From Acetobacter garciniae (GTDB lineage Bacteria; Pseudomonadota; Alphaproteobacteria; Acetobacterales; Acetobacteraceae): a DNA stretch of 64,000 bases. A program made the translations under genes and the position numbers. Positions 17,601 through 26,145 of the stretch are shown in pieces. Location: positions 218,416 through 282,415 of the forward strand of contig NZ_JAFVMH010000004.1 of assembly GCF_017377735.1 (NCBI RefSeq). Direction: 5' to 3'. Position 1 is the stretch's first letter; the number at the start of each line of letters is the position of its first letter. Below the pieces are notes generated by a model. It did no database searches, was not told the origin of the DNA, and saw nothing but the letters and a program-made list of their open reading frames with translations.

Positions 17601-17801
17601 GCCGGGCGGGTCATCGAACTGATGGCGCTGGGGGGCCGGATTTATTGCTGCGGCAATGCGCGCACGGTCATACCAGGAATAGAACAGGCCCTTATGGAAC
17701 TTTGCACCCACGCATTGGAGACCAGCCCTGCCGTAGCCATGCGTTGGGCACGGCGCAATATTATACAAAAGAACCGTTATGCTGTAGATGCTTTCTCCTA
17801 G
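14661..17801 (+). CDS. Self-sufficient cytochrome P450 / NADPH-P450 reductase fusion (CYP102, P450-BM3 type)
   Basis: 1046 residues, close to the 1048 of P450-BM3. The heme domain occupies roughly 1-460: I-helix AGHETT at 266-271, KETLRLWP-like ESLRLWP, and heme Cys404 in FGNGQRACIGR. A flavodoxin-type FMN domain follows (HGGSTGTCETFA near 490), then the FAD/NADPH reductase (RRYSISSAPE near 825, GAGSGIAPFRG near 900). Such enzymes hydroxylate fatty acids and related chains near the omega end using NADPH and O2 in one polypeptide. The ATG follows AGGGGG. All domains look intact. A TetR gene overlaps the 3' side, as Bm3R1/FatR-type repressors accompany CYP102 genes in bacilli (established for those genes). 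Confidence 0.93.
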   Translation: MDETVPTPRGLPFVGNLFELDGHALIQSLMRLWRELGPIYRLNVLGQSGLVVGSQALVNEVCDETRFEKFVHSALINLRPATGDGLFTAQNNEANWEIAHRILMPAFGPLGLRDMHGKMLDIAGQMLDRWERFGEDAEIDVVDSMTRLTLDTLALCAFDYRFNSFYRDSMHSFVDSMVSALLEASARDRRPALLSRAMLRTQRKFRHDVAMMHELADSLVADRREKGAMGSRGDLLDSMLLGRDPTSGKQLSDENIRFQLVTFLIAGHETTSGLLSFTLYHLLKYPEILRKAQHCVDDVLGSRLPTPADMPRLDYLEHILMESLRLWPTAPAFAVTPIAPTRLAGKYPVMPGDEILVLLPALHRDPLVWGDDVETFRPERFEREAVARLPPNAWKPFGNGQRACIGRGFAMQEAQLVLAMTLQRFDISAVDKNYEMKIAETLTIKPDGLRMHVRARPRDDTHDPAYRQNKQGAGSSIGSTQSAAEGEPLLILHGGSTGTCETFARKIAKQARQHGYTVRIMSLNDGSAELSNIKKAVFIIASFEGEPSDSARKGLEWIEHLPREALSNLDYAILGCGNRNWTRTYQAVPKRLEAALNKAGAQPFVPRGESDAAGDFIEIVEQWITGLWVALGSSAISVMSATQLEFLPSLRQAGMSTATARCLDNTRMTPEQYRGYHKHHIVLELSPTLHYKTGDYLCVLPSNPPETVARGLRRLGLDPETRIRLHNSGNQDWPVPEHESLPVKTILADFVELEQPVTLDQLRLFATRTACPPEKAHIERLLDPALYQREIMHPRIGTLSFLERFASCTVGLAELLPLLPPIAPRRYSISSAPEVNSRRCTLTVSVIDDAPASGTGRHIGVASGYLARLVKDSALTVSVMPGSTAFRLPEDPTVPLIMIGAGSGIAPFRGFLEERMQQKRDGLSVGPAIMFFGCRNPDQDFLYKGMLAQWENAGIVRVFPAFSCPDQGTGQYVQDLLVQHAGRVIELMALGGRIYCCGNARTVIPGIEQALMELCTHALETSPAVAMRWARRNIIQKNRYAVDAFS

Positions 17802-17838
17802 AGGGCCTGGATGCGCCCTGCACCAGGAGACATGCAAC

Positions 17839-18486
17839 GTGGCGGACGCCAACAGCCTTGACCACATCCTTCCCCGCAGCGAAGGGGTCCAGAGACGGGG
17901 GCAGCAGCGCAAGGAAGCGTTGCTGGAAGCGGCTGAGATCCTGATTGCCGAATGCGGGCTGGACGGGCTGTCCATGCGTGAGCTTGGACGCAGGGCCGGC
18001 CTGCCCATCGCCTCGATCTATCATTATTTTCCGTCGGCGCAGGCCATTGTCCTGTCCCTTGCCGTCAAGCAACTCAAGCATATCGAGAGCTTCACAAACG
18101 AATTCCTCAGCGATGCCAACCCGACAGACATGACCGCCGAACAGTTGGCAGAGCTTGCCACCAAGGCTGTCGATGCTCTGGCAGAACGGCTGGCCCGGAC
18201 ACCGGCGGCACCAGCCATATGGAACGCCTTGCGCTCCACCCCCGCTCTGCGGAACATCGACCGCAACGATACGCTCAATCGTGCGCAGGTGATCGTTCCG
18301 TTCATCGCCTGCCTCCGCCCGCATGACACGGCTGAAGAACTGACCCGGCTGGCGGTCATATTTCTTGAATCGACCATCATCAACGTGATGTTTGCGCTTG
18401 AATCGCCAGAGCCGATGCGTTCTAAATTTCTGGCATCCCTACGCGATTACGTTGCCTGCACATTGCGCGGCTTCAAGCAGTCCTGA
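17839..18486 (+). CDS. TetR family regulator, probable repressor of the P450
   Basis: 215 residues. The helix-turn-helix is EAAEILIAECGLDGLSMREL followed by RAGLPIASIYHYFPSAQAIV. The C-terminal helical domain should bind the inducer. I start at GTG 17839 (VADAN), because AGGAG precedes it by nine bases; an ATG at 17788 inside the P450 3' end is less likely. It is immediately behind the P450 on the same strand, so it is probably co-transcribed and closes a feedback loop through the inverted repeat at 14610. The inducer is probably a fatty acid or other P450 substrate, by analogy only. Confidence 0.88.
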   Translation: MADANSLDHILPRSEGVQRRGQQRKEALLEAAEILIAECGLDGLSMRELGRRAGLPIASIYHYFPSAQAIVLSLAVKQLKHIESFTNEFLSDANPTDMTAEQLAELATKAVDALAERLARTPAAPAIWNALRSTPALRNIDRNDTLNRAQVIVPFIACLRPHDTAEELTRLAVIFLESTIINVMFALESPEPMRSKFLASLRDYVACTLRGFKQS

Positions 18487-18490
18487 ACGC

Positions 18491-19165
18491 TCAGGACGCG
18501 TCCTGTCGCACCATGTCGCATTGCGCCGCGCGTTCGCGCAGCTTTTCGAAGAACGAATAACGGTTCCACGACAGCTCATGTATGATGCGCTCTGAATCCG
18601 ATTCAGGCTCCTCGATCAGCCATTCGATGGCCGCCGTCACCAGTTCCACATCCAGCCTGAGGGCGATCCGGAGCTGGTTGTCGTCCAGCCCGACCTTTAC
18701 TACCTGCATCAGACGGTCAACGACGCGCTCGCGCGAGTTGACGCGCACCTGACGCAGAACCGGCGTCGCACGCATGGCCCGTATGATCCATATGCCGCCC
18801 GCATGGCTTTGCGTGATTCGGACCATTTCCCGGATCAGGGTACAGAATTTCTCGTGCACTTCATCCGTGGACGTGGCTTCGAGACCGCCCTGTTCGATCC
18901 ATGCAAAAAGGGCCTCGTCCTGGGCTTCCATCAGGCGTTCGCCCATGGCTACCAGCAATGCGTATTTGTTTGGAAAATATCTGTACAGCGCAGGCGGGGT
19001 TACCTGGGCATGCAGGCATACGCGGTTGGTGGAGAACTGTTCCAGCCCGACCTCGGCCAGCAGTTCTCCCGCAGCGAGCAGGAGAGTCTCATAAGTCTGC
19101 CGCGAGCGGTCCTGCTGCGGGGCAGACTTCTGCTTCAACTTCACTTGCCTGGGTGCGTTCCTCAT
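18491..19165 (-). CDS. TetR family regulator
   Basis: 224 residues with an N-terminal TetR domain (RQTYETLLLAAGELLAEVGLEQFSTNRVCLHAQVTPPALYRYFPNKYALLVAM). It is convergent with the preceding TetR gene, with only four bases between stops; the palindrome AGGACGCGTCCT overlaps its 3' end. It reads away from the aminotransferase operon on the same strand and may regulate that operon or itself. The ligand and operator are not identifiable. Confidence 0.88.
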   Translation of the reverse strand: MRNAPRQVKLKQKSAPQQDRSRQTYETLLLAAGELLAEVGLEQFSTNRVCLHAQVTPPALYRYFPNKYALLVAMGERLMEAQDEALFAWIEQGGLEATSTDEVHEKFCTLIREMVRITQSHAGGIWIIRAMRATPVLRQVRVNSRERVVDRLMQVVKVGLDDNQLRIALRLDVELVTAAIEWLIEEPESDSERIIHELSWNRYSFFEKLRERAAQCDMVRQDAS

Positions 19166-19233
19166 GCCCTCCCTGTATCATAATAACGGGACCCGAATAT
19201 AGGCACTCCTCGGTTGCGCCATGCGCAGGCGTG

Positions 19234-20532
19234 TCAGTGGTCGACCATTTTGCGCAAGATGGCAAGTTCGGGTGGTGCGGTCAGTTCCGCTTCACACTGC
19301 CGCAGCGCTGCGAACGATTCATTGGCTGCCGCGATCGTCTGCGCGATGTCGTCTTCGGTCATTGCGTCGTTCAGGAACATGTTGTGCCACGGATGCACGT
19401 AAATGCCCCGCGCCAGCATTTCCGTCGTCCAGCGATATCCGAGTCGCATGTCGGGATCGCCTTCGAAGAGAAACAGCGGCATTTCAACCGGGCCGGTCTG
19501 CTGGAACGCATAACCGTGCCGTGTCGCGACCTCGTCCAGCCCGGTCCGCAGGGCCTCCCCAAGGCGGGACAGTTTTTCCAGATAGGGCGTTTCGCGAATC
19601 AGCCGCATGGTGACGTTCGCGGCTGCCATGGCGGCGGCCCCGTACCAGTAGGAGCCCGTGACATAGATGCTTGCCGCGGCTGCGCGCAGCCTGTCCGAAC
19701 CCAGCACGGCAGAAAGCGGATGCCCGTTGGCCAGCACCTTGCCCCAGGTCGAAAGATCAGGCGCGACCCCGTTCAGCGTCATGGCGGAATCACGGGAAAG
19801 CCGGAAGCCGCACCGGATTTCGTCGGCAATCAGCACGGCATCCAGACGATCGCACGCGTCCCGGGCCAGACGCATGTAAGCGGGGTCGGCCATGGCTTGC
19901 GGTGCGAATGTGTCATGCTGGAACGGGGTTACGAAGATTGCCGCCAGATCGTCTCCCGCTTCATCGATCGCGGCCTGCAGGCTTGCGGTGTCGTTATAGT
20001 CGCAGAAAATCTGATGCGCCGTATCTTCGGCGATCACACCATGTCTGATCGGCGTGCACCATGACGCAGAACCATGATAGGCGCGCCGCGCGCGGATGAT
20101 CTTTCGTCGGCCTGTATGGGCGCGCGCGATCATCAAGGCGATGGAGGACGCATCTGTTCCATCCTTGCAGAACATCGCCCAGTCGGCGTGGCCGATCATG
20201 CCCGTCATGTTTTCCGCAAGATCGACCATGGCCGGGCCGGGTCCGGTCAGCACATCCCCCGCCTGCATCTGTTCCACGAAGGCCGCATTGACTTCGGGCT
20301 GGCCGTAACCGAACAGGTTGGGGCCGTAGGCACACATATAATCGAGATAGCGGTTTCCATCGGTATCCCAGACATACGCCCCTTCTCCGCGCGCAAAAAA
20401 CTGCGGCACACGGCCGGTCGGCAGGAGCATGGTGGAAAGATGGCCATACATCCCGTTCGGGATGACCTTGCGTGCACGCGCGCGAAGCTGCTCGTCATGA
20501 TGGAGGGGATAGGAAATCAGGCTGTTTTTCAT
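19234..20532 (-). CDS. Class III aminotransferase (glutamate-1-semialdehyde aminomutase-like)
   Basis: 432 residues. It has the subgroup III PLP layout: YVWDTDGNRYLDYMCAYGP near the N-terminus, FCKDGTDASSIALMIARAHTGR for cofactor phosphate, the Asp of LIADEIRCGFRLS, and the Schiff-base Lys in LSTWGKVLANGHPLSAV. It resembles HemL, but context (TonB receptor and MFS upstream) argues against a tetrapyrrole role. It probably transaminates or isomerises a specialised amine. It is the last gene of a leftward operon, 15 bases after the MFS gene. Confidence 0.85.
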   Translation of the reverse strand: MKNSLISYPLHHDEQLRARARKVIPNGMYGHLSTMLLPTGRVPQFFARGEGAYVWDTDGNRYLDYMCAYGPNLFGYGQPEVNAAFVEQMQAGDVLTGPGPAMVDLAENMTGMIGHADWAMFCKDGTDASSIALMIARAHTGRRKIIRARRAYHGSASWCTPIRHGVIAEDTAHQIFCDYNDTASLQAAIDEAGDDLAAIFVTPFQHDTFAPQAMADPAYMRLARDACDRLDAVLIADEIRCGFRLSRDSAMTLNGVAPDLSTWGKVLANGHPLSAVLGSDRLRAAAASIYVTGSYWYGAAAMAAANVTMRLIRETPYLEKLSRLGEALRTGLDEVATRHGYAFQQTGPVEMPLFLFEGDPDMRLGYRWTTEMLARGIYVHPWHNMFLNDAMTEDDIAQTIAAANESFAALRQCEAELTAPPELAILRKMVDH

Positions 20533-20547
20533 TGTAATATCTCTATT

Positions 20548-21726
20548 TCAGACGAAAAGACGTTTGGAACGACCAGGAAGGTCCTGGCGCGAAACTGCTG
20601 CGAGGGTAAGAAGCAAGGAGATGACGAACAGCGCCATGTCGGCCTCGAAGGCATATCCAAGACCCGATTGCGTCACGAAGGCCGACGTAATCGCGGGGCC
20701 GAGCGAGGACCCGAACAGCTGCGCGCTTGAAAGCTGCATGGACGTACGTCGTGACGGATCAATGTCGATCAGGAACTTGACCTGAAAAGGCAGCGCCATC
20801 ATCCACAGAAATCCGAAGAGACTGATCGATGCGACGTAAAGCCACAGAGAAGGCGTGGTGCCCAGCGCCCAGGTGACGGCAAGCATTCCGATATCGGCCA
20901 CCATGAGCATGACAACGGCCGGAAGCTTTCTTTCCAGAACCGTTCCCATCGCGCTTCCAAAAATCTGGGCGAGAAGAACGGTGGATACGGCGCTGCCGAT
21001 AACATAGGCGTTCAGCCCGGAAATTTCCCCGATCCGTTCGACGAACACCCACAGCCCCATGATGCCTGCCGTGTAGAACAGGCAACCTGCAAGGCCCGTC
21101 CACCCCTGGGGGCGTATCTTTCCCCCTGCGTCTTCCGCATCTTCATGAAACTGCACGAGGGGCGAAAGTGCCGATGGAACAAGGGCAATGGCTGGAACGG
21201 CGCATAGGGTAAGAATACCCATGGCAACGAACGCGCCGCTGACACCGAACGAAGGCATGATCGTGACCGATAGAAATTCAGCGACAACAGCCTGCCAGAT
21301 CGTCTGCACGGCAAGAAAAATGCCACTGACGCGACCGGGTGATACCGAGCGGGTGCTGATGCATATCACCAGCCAGACCAGTATCCCCGACGCCATTCCG
21401 GCCACGCCGCGTGCGATGTCGATCATGAAGCCTGTACCGAACCCGGTTAGTCCATCCGCCAGGGCCAGAACGGCGCAGGCTGCGCCGGCCCAGTATCGCA
21501 GATGCATTTCCCGAAGATAGCGGACAGACAGAAAGATCGTGAGCCCCAGTGCAAGAAGCTCAACCATCGACAGGCGTCCAAGCTCACCGGCGGTAATGCG
21601 ATGCGCGCTGAGAAGGCCGTCCAGCACAAGGGGTTGCACGCCAAGCATCAGCAGGGCGGCGGAGCCAAGCACCATGCCCCCTGCAATCTGCGTGCGTGTG
21701 ACCAGGGGCGGAAGTTCAGGAGCCAT
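20548..21726 (-). CDS. MFS transporter
   Basis: About 392 residues and 12 hydrophobic segments with a central cytoplasmic loop (HEDAEDAGGKIRPQG). Family signatures are degenerate, so the direction and substrate are open. I start at the internal ATG (MAPELPP), because GGAG lies nine bases upstream; the ATG seven codons earlier lacks a ribosome site. It sits between the TonB receptor (48 bases upstream) and the class III aminotransferase, suggesting that the three handle one compound: outer-membrane uptake, inner-membrane transport, amine chemistry. Confidence 0.8.
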   Translation of the reverse strand: MAPELPPLVTRTQIAGGMVLGSAALLMLGVQPLVLDGLLSAHRITAGELGRLSMVELLALGLTIFLSVRYLREMHLRYWAGAACAVLALADGLTGFGTGFMIDIARGVAGMASGILVWLVICISTRSVSPGRVSGIFLAVQTIWQAVVAEFLSVTIMPSFGVSGAFVAMGILTLCAVPAIALVPSALSPLVQFHEDAEDAGGKIRPQGWTGLAGCLFYTAGIMGLWVFVERIGEISGLNAYVIGSAVSTVLLAQIFGSAMGTVLERKLPAVVMLMVADIGMLAVTWALGTTPSLWLYVASISLFGFLWMMALPFQVKFLIDIDPSRRTSMQLSSAQLFGSSLGPAITSAFVTQSGLGYAFEADMALFVISLLLTLAAVSRQDLPGRSKRLFV

Positions 21727-21773
21727 TGAAGAATCTCCGTTCGACATCGAAGGATGCCAGCATATATTTGTAT

Positions 21774-24158
21774 TCAGAAAGTATAGTTTGCTTCCCCACC
21801 GAAATATCGCGGTGTTCCAACAACTTCTTCAAGAATTCCCAGCCCGCTGGAAAGGTTACTCATGAAATTGAGATATTTCTCACCGGTGAGATTCTTGCCA
21901 ATGAAGGAGATCTGCAGGTTCGGCTTGGCCAGGGCATAGGTGATCTTGCCGTTGAACAGCCAGTAGGCGCGCTGCGCCACAAGCGGATTATTTGTGGAGT
22001 CGAAATATTGATGGCTGCGATAGGAGGAGTTCAGCATGAACTGCAGATCATCACCGTTCTGGAAGGGAACATGATACATTGCAAGCATCGTGGCTGTGAT
22101 ATGCGGTGCATTCGGCAACTGGTTTCCGCGATAGCTCACGGCGGAGGGCGTGCCGGCCCCCGCGGTGAAGCGACCGAGCTGCGCATTGAGGAAACTCACG
22201 TTGAGCTGCATCGTAAGGCGGGGAATGGGCGTCAGGTCGAATTCGGACTCGACCCCCTTGATCTGGGCCCGGGGCGCGTTGCCGAGCGTGCTGAGCGCAA
22301 CGCCGTTGGAGCCGGGGATGAGATTATAAATCTGCTGATCACGATAGCTGTTAAAGAAACCCGCGGCATTCCAGCGGAGCCGGTGGCGCAGGAAATCCGC
22401 CTTGAAGCCGACTTCGTAAGCCGTAACGTATTCCGGCTTTACGGGACGGAGCTGATAGGCTGCATTGACAGGATCTATATCCAGAAAACCGCCGTTAAAT
22501 CCGCCACTTTTGAAGCCTGTTGAAATACTGCCATATGCCATGATCGCATTCGTGAACTTGTGATCGATCGCCACACGCCATGACGCGGCGCGGTTCGTCA
22601 GGTTTTCCTGGATCGAATAGAGCGGCGTTCGCGCGGGCATGACGCCGCCTTCCTCGATTGACGCCAGCGTGTAGTCGTTGAATGCCTTGTGTTCATAGGT
22701 CAGGCGCCCGCCCAGGGTCAGGTGGGTACGGTCTAGAATCTCGTAATCCACCTGGCTGAATGCCGCGACGGATTGGGTAAACTGCCCGTTGATCGTGCGG
22801 GTGGCCATCGACGTGCCGTCTCCGGCTCCCGCCATACCCAGTATCTGGTCGAGATCCGTCAGTTCGTTAAGGGACTGATCCTGTTTCAGATGTTCGTTCA
22901 GGTAGTACAGTCCGACAAGCCAGTGATAGCGCCGTCCCGACCCATTCACACGAAATTCCTGACTGATATCGGTCGAACGCACACCGTAATCGATTTCAAG
23001 AATCTGGTTGGGACCGGCATCGGTATCTTCGGGATGAATTTTATGGCTTACTTCATAGCCGGTCAGGGACGTCAGGGTGAAGGGGCCGGGTGACCATTCA
23101 AGCTGAACCGAGCCACCCATGGCATTGATCCACAGCGGCCGGTCCCTGTTGTAATATCCTTTGTAGAAGCTTTTTGAGCCATTATAGCCATACAGATCGG
23201 TACAATGGCCCGCTGTTATGGCGGAATTGGAACATGTATCGCCAAAAGCACCGTTGAAGGTACCGACATTACGGTATTCATCGGGCCGACGCGAGACCAG
23301 GCCGCCATGGAAGTTGAACAGCAAGGTAAGATCATCCGCGGGTTTTGCCTTGATTTGCCCGCGATAGGCGAGATCGTTCGCGCCATTTGTCGTATTGTTA
23401 TCGGTCAGGTCGCGGAAATATCCGTCAGAATAGTTATAGTTGATGGCAACACGCCCATCGACGCCATCGGCAATCTTGCCATTGAGAATACTTGTCATGG
23501 ACACCGAATTCCATGATCCGTATTCGATATCCTGATTGGCGTAGAATTTGTCTGTGGGCTTCGCCGTGACATAGCTGATTGCGCCACCGGTCGTGTTCCG
23601 ACCGTAAAGGGTGCCTTGCGGTCCTTTCAGAACCTCCACACGTTCCAAATCGAATGTCTGAAATGTCTGCCCGGCGGGAGAGGCCTCATATATCCCGTCT
23701 ACATAGACGCCGTTTGGGCCTGCATTGTTCGTATTGGTGTCGTTCAGGCCGATCCCGCGTATTGCGATAAGGGGCTGGTTTCCCTTCCCGGACGGCATTG
23801 CAATCTGCACATCCGTAAGGTGTGACGCCAGGTCATCACTGGATTTGAGATTGAATTTTTTCAATGTCTTGGCGTCAAAGGCCGTAATGGAGATCGGAAT
23901 ATCCTGAATACGCTCCTGACGATGTTGTGACGTAACGACGACGTCCTCTATGGCCGGTGACGCTATTTTTGGTTCTGCTTTTGTGGCAGCAACCTCAGGG
24001 GCCTGCTGTGGCGTGCCCCGACTGGCGGTCGGCTTGGGGGTGTTTTTGGCCTTGTGCGGTGTCGATACTGTCGGCTTTTCCGTAGTTCGAGCTTCGCTGT
24101 GAGATGTTGCGAACACCAGAAGCGGGCCCAGAAAATACCAAGATGTGGTTGCTTTCAT
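21774..24158 (-). CDS. TonB-dependent outer-membrane receptor
   Basis: 794 residues: signal peptide (MKATTSWYFLGPLLVFATS), a Pro/Lys/Thr-rich linker, VVTSQHRQERIQDIP TonB-box region, plug (RGIGLNDTNTNNAGPNGVYVDGIY; VLKGPQGTLYGRNTTGGAISY) and a barrel ending in FGGEANYTF. It is the CirA/Fiu-like generic type, without an N-terminal signalling domain. It heads the receptor-MFS-aminotransferase operon. The start is chosen at the Met that opens the signal peptide, with GGAG about 11 bases upstream; the frame continues upstream without a ribosome site. The ligand is unknown. Confidence 0.88.
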   Translation of the reverse strand: MKATTSWYFLGPLLVFATSHSEARTTEKPTVSTPHKAKNTPKPTASRGTPQQAPEVAATKAEPKIASPAIEDVVVTSQHRQERIQDIPISITAFDAKTLKKFNLKSSDDLASHLTDVQIAMPSGKGNQPLIAIRGIGLNDTNTNNAGPNGVYVDGIYEASPAGQTFQTFDLERVEVLKGPQGTLYGRNTTGGAISYVTAKPTDKFYANQDIEYGSWNSVSMTSILNGKIADGVDGRVAINYNYSDGYFRDLTDNNTTNGANDLAYRGQIKAKPADDLTLLFNFHGGLVSRRPDEYRNVGTFNGAFGDTCSNSAITAGHCTDLYGYNGSKSFYKGYYNRDRPLWINAMGGSVQLEWSPGPFTLTSLTGYEVSHKIHPEDTDAGPNQILEIDYGVRSTDISQEFRVNGSGRRYHWLVGLYYLNEHLKQDQSLNELTDLDQILGMAGAGDGTSMATRTINGQFTQSVAAFSQVDYEILDRTHLTLGGRLTYEHKAFNDYTLASIEEGGVMPARTPLYSIQENLTNRAASWRVAIDHKFTNAIMAYGSISTGFKSGGFNGGFLDIDPVNAAYQLRPVKPEYVTAYEVGFKADFLRHRLRWNAAGFFNSYRDQQIYNLIPGSNGVALSTLGNAPRAQIKGVESEFDLTPIPRLTMQLNVSFLNAQLGRFTAGAGTPSAVSYRGNQLPNAPHITATMLAMYHVPFQNGDDLQFMLNSSYRSHQYFDSTNNPLVAQRAYWLFNGKITYALAKPNLQISFIGKNLTGEKYLNFMSNLSSGLGILEEVVGTPRYFGGEANYTF

Positions 24159-24328
24159 AACAATCGGCACTCCGGCAGGTTTTGGTTCGATCCCAGAACG
24201 ATAGTCACAGCTACCGATACATTGCAAGCGGAATCGTTACGGATGCGGATGGAGTCGCACCGGTGGTAAAACGATGTATTCGTGAGCCTTGAATAGTTGG
24301 CTTAGGCGCAGTTGTTGGACCGCACCAA

Positions 24329-24444
24329 GAACTGGCCCGTGTCGAGGGGTCGGGATCAGACTTCCCGATCTGGGCGGGCCAGGCTGCCGGGCGTTCTTAC
24401 GGCCAGGCCCCATATCACCCTTGCGGCGCTGTCGGCCGCCTGTG
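24329..24444 (+). pseudogene. Possible remnant of a nitronate monooxygenase C-terminus
   Basis: Inside the 529-base gap between the TonB receptor and the MHS gene. Translation gives ELARVEGSGSDFPIWAGQAAG, resembling the WAGQ segment near the end of 2-nitropropane dioxygenase-type enzymes. The expected next part appears in another frame (ITLAALSAACAGHEG), so the piece would be frameshifted. The match is short and made by eye. The rest of the gap shows nothing recognisable. Confidence 0.3.
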
Positions 24445-24637
24445 CAGGACACGAGGGTCAGGCCCCCCAATGGTGTCGCGCCAGGATGCGACTGCACGGG
24501 GCGAAGTTGACAGGCAGGGACCGCGGGATTAGGGCCGCGAAAATATTATCGCTGAGCGGGCGGTTGATGGAGCCCAGGCGGCGGGGCAGGTCCGTCACAC
24601 TTTATGAAATCGATGGGAATTACTGACACGTGATTGA

Positions 24638-24661
24638 TCAGGGAGGGAAAAGCCTCCCCGA
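24638..24661 (-). terminator. Probable terminator of the MHS transporter gene
   Basis: GGGAGG and CCTCCC pair around GAAAAG, and the flanking ATC/GAT extend the stem with one mismatch. It lies about 30 bases past the stop of the leftward gene. There is no uridine run. Confidence 0.45.
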
Positions 24662-24687
24662 TCGGCATCGGCCCGATGCGGTGGCAG

Positions 24688-26145
24688 TTATGAATTGCGC
24701 TCGATCGCAACTGGCGCGACGGCTCCCCGACGGTGATCGCCTGCCTGTTCCCGCAGCGCCAAGTCCGAAACCTTTGCCGGTTGCGTAGTCGAGACCAGAG
24801 CGGGTGAGCTCGGAAGCGGCTGGCCTGCGCTTTCACGTATCTTCCAGACTGCAAGTCCACCGACGACGGCAGCAAGCATCATCCAGTAGGCCGGCATCAG
24901 CTTGTTCCCTGTGGCCGCTATCAGGGATGTCACAATCAGCGGGGTTGTGCCGCCGAACAGGGATACGGCGAAGTTATACGATATTGCCAGCGACCCGTTG
25001 CGTACCTCTGTCGAGAACAGGGCGGGCAGTGTGGATGGAACGACCGCTGTAAAGCATACGAAAGTGGCCGAGAGCAGAAACACGCCGCAGACCAGCATTA
25101 CGCCGCCGGCCTGAAACATGAGAAAAGATGGAACAGACAGGAGAAAGAACCCAAAACACCCAGCGAGTAATATGGTTTTTCTACCCACCCGATCCGACAA
25201 CGCTCCAACGAAAGGGTTGGCGAAGATCATTCCGACCATGATCATGAACGATACACTTAAGCCGGTTGATTCGTCGTAACCAAGTTCCACATGCAGATAA
25301 GTCGGAAGATACGTGAGGACGAGGTAATATCCGACGTTGATTGTAATGACAATTCCCGCGCATTTTGCAAGCTGGTGCCACTGTCCTGCGAATGTACGAC
25401 CAAGCTGGCCCGAAGCAGTGCCCTCACCTGCCAGCGTCTCACGCTTTTCCAGCGCTCGGAACGCAGGCGTGTCCTCCAGGCTCTTGCGGAAATAAAGGCC
25501 CACGATGGAAAGAGGGGCCGCAAGCAGGAACGGGATGCGCCACCCCCATTCCTGCATGGTGTGGGTATCAAGCAATGTCATCAGGACCGCGACTATGCCA
25601 GCACCCAGGCTGAAGCCGACCAGTGTCCCAACTTCCAGCCATGCGCCGTAGAACCCCCGCCGCGTATCGGGAGCATATTCCGCAATGAACGTGGTCGCGC
25701 CGCTATATTCGCCTCCGGTTGAGAAGCCCTGGGTCAAACGGAGTAAAAGCAACAAGATGACAGAGAAAATCCCTATCGTTTCCGGCAAGGGAATGAGACC
25801 GATGCCAAGTGTGGCGCCCCCCATCAGAAGGATGGTCAGGGAAAGCACTTTCTGGCGTCCGATCCGGTCTGCCAGGGGGCCGAGAACTATTCCACCAAGG
25901 GGACGCGCAAGATAGGCGACGGCGAACAGGGCAAAGGCGTTTATCAACTGTGTCGTCTTTGTTGCCTGAGCGAAAAAGACCTGGCCCAATGTGCCCGCAA
26001 TATAGAGGTAAACCGCCGCATCGTACCATTCGACGACATTGCCCAGGGCCGCGGCCGTGATGGCGCGACGCATCTCGCCACGGTTGATGATAAGCGAAGG
26101 CGGTTGCGCGCAAGCGCTGGACTGCGTTGAAAGAGGCGTTGACAC
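24688..26145 (-). CDS. MHS-family MFS transporter (metabolite:H+ symporter)
   Basis: 485 residues from the proposed GTG, with 12 segments. GNVVEWYDAAVYLYIAGTLGQVFF (TM1), LADRIGRQKVLSLTILLMGG in the conserved 2-3 loop, and the RFTQGFSTGGEYSGA-like LTQGFSTGGEYSGATTF are hallmarks of the ProP/KgtP/ShiA group. These import carboxylates, betaines or osmolytes with protons. The start is uncertain: GTG 26145 has GGAGAAA eight bases before it, whereas the longer frame (TTG 26232, ATG 26172) does not. It may supply the catabolic island that follows. Confidence 0.85.
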   Translation of the reverse strand: MSTPLSTQSSACAQPPSLIINRGEMRRAITAAALGNVVEWYDAAVYLYIAGTLGQVFFAQATKTTQLINAFALFAVAYLARPLGGIVLGPLADRIGRQKVLSLTILLMGGATLGIGLIPLPETIGIFSVILLLLLRLTQGFSTGGEYSGATTFIAEYAPDTRRGFYGAWLEVGTLVGFSLGAGIVAVLMTLLDTHTMQEWGWRIPFLLAAPLSIVGLYFRKSLEDTPAFRALEKRETLAGEGTASGQLGRTFAGQWHQLAKCAGIVITINVGYYLVLTYLPTYLHVELGYDESTGLSVSFMIMVGMIFANPFVGALSDRVGRKTILLAGCFGFFLLSVPSFLMFQAGGVMLVCGVFLLSATFVCFTAVVPSTLPALFSTEVRNGSLAISYNFAVSLFGGTTPLIVTSLIAATGNKLMPAYWMMLAAVVGGLAVWKIRESAGQPLPSSPALVSTTQPAKVSDLALREQAGDHRRGAVAPVAIERNS

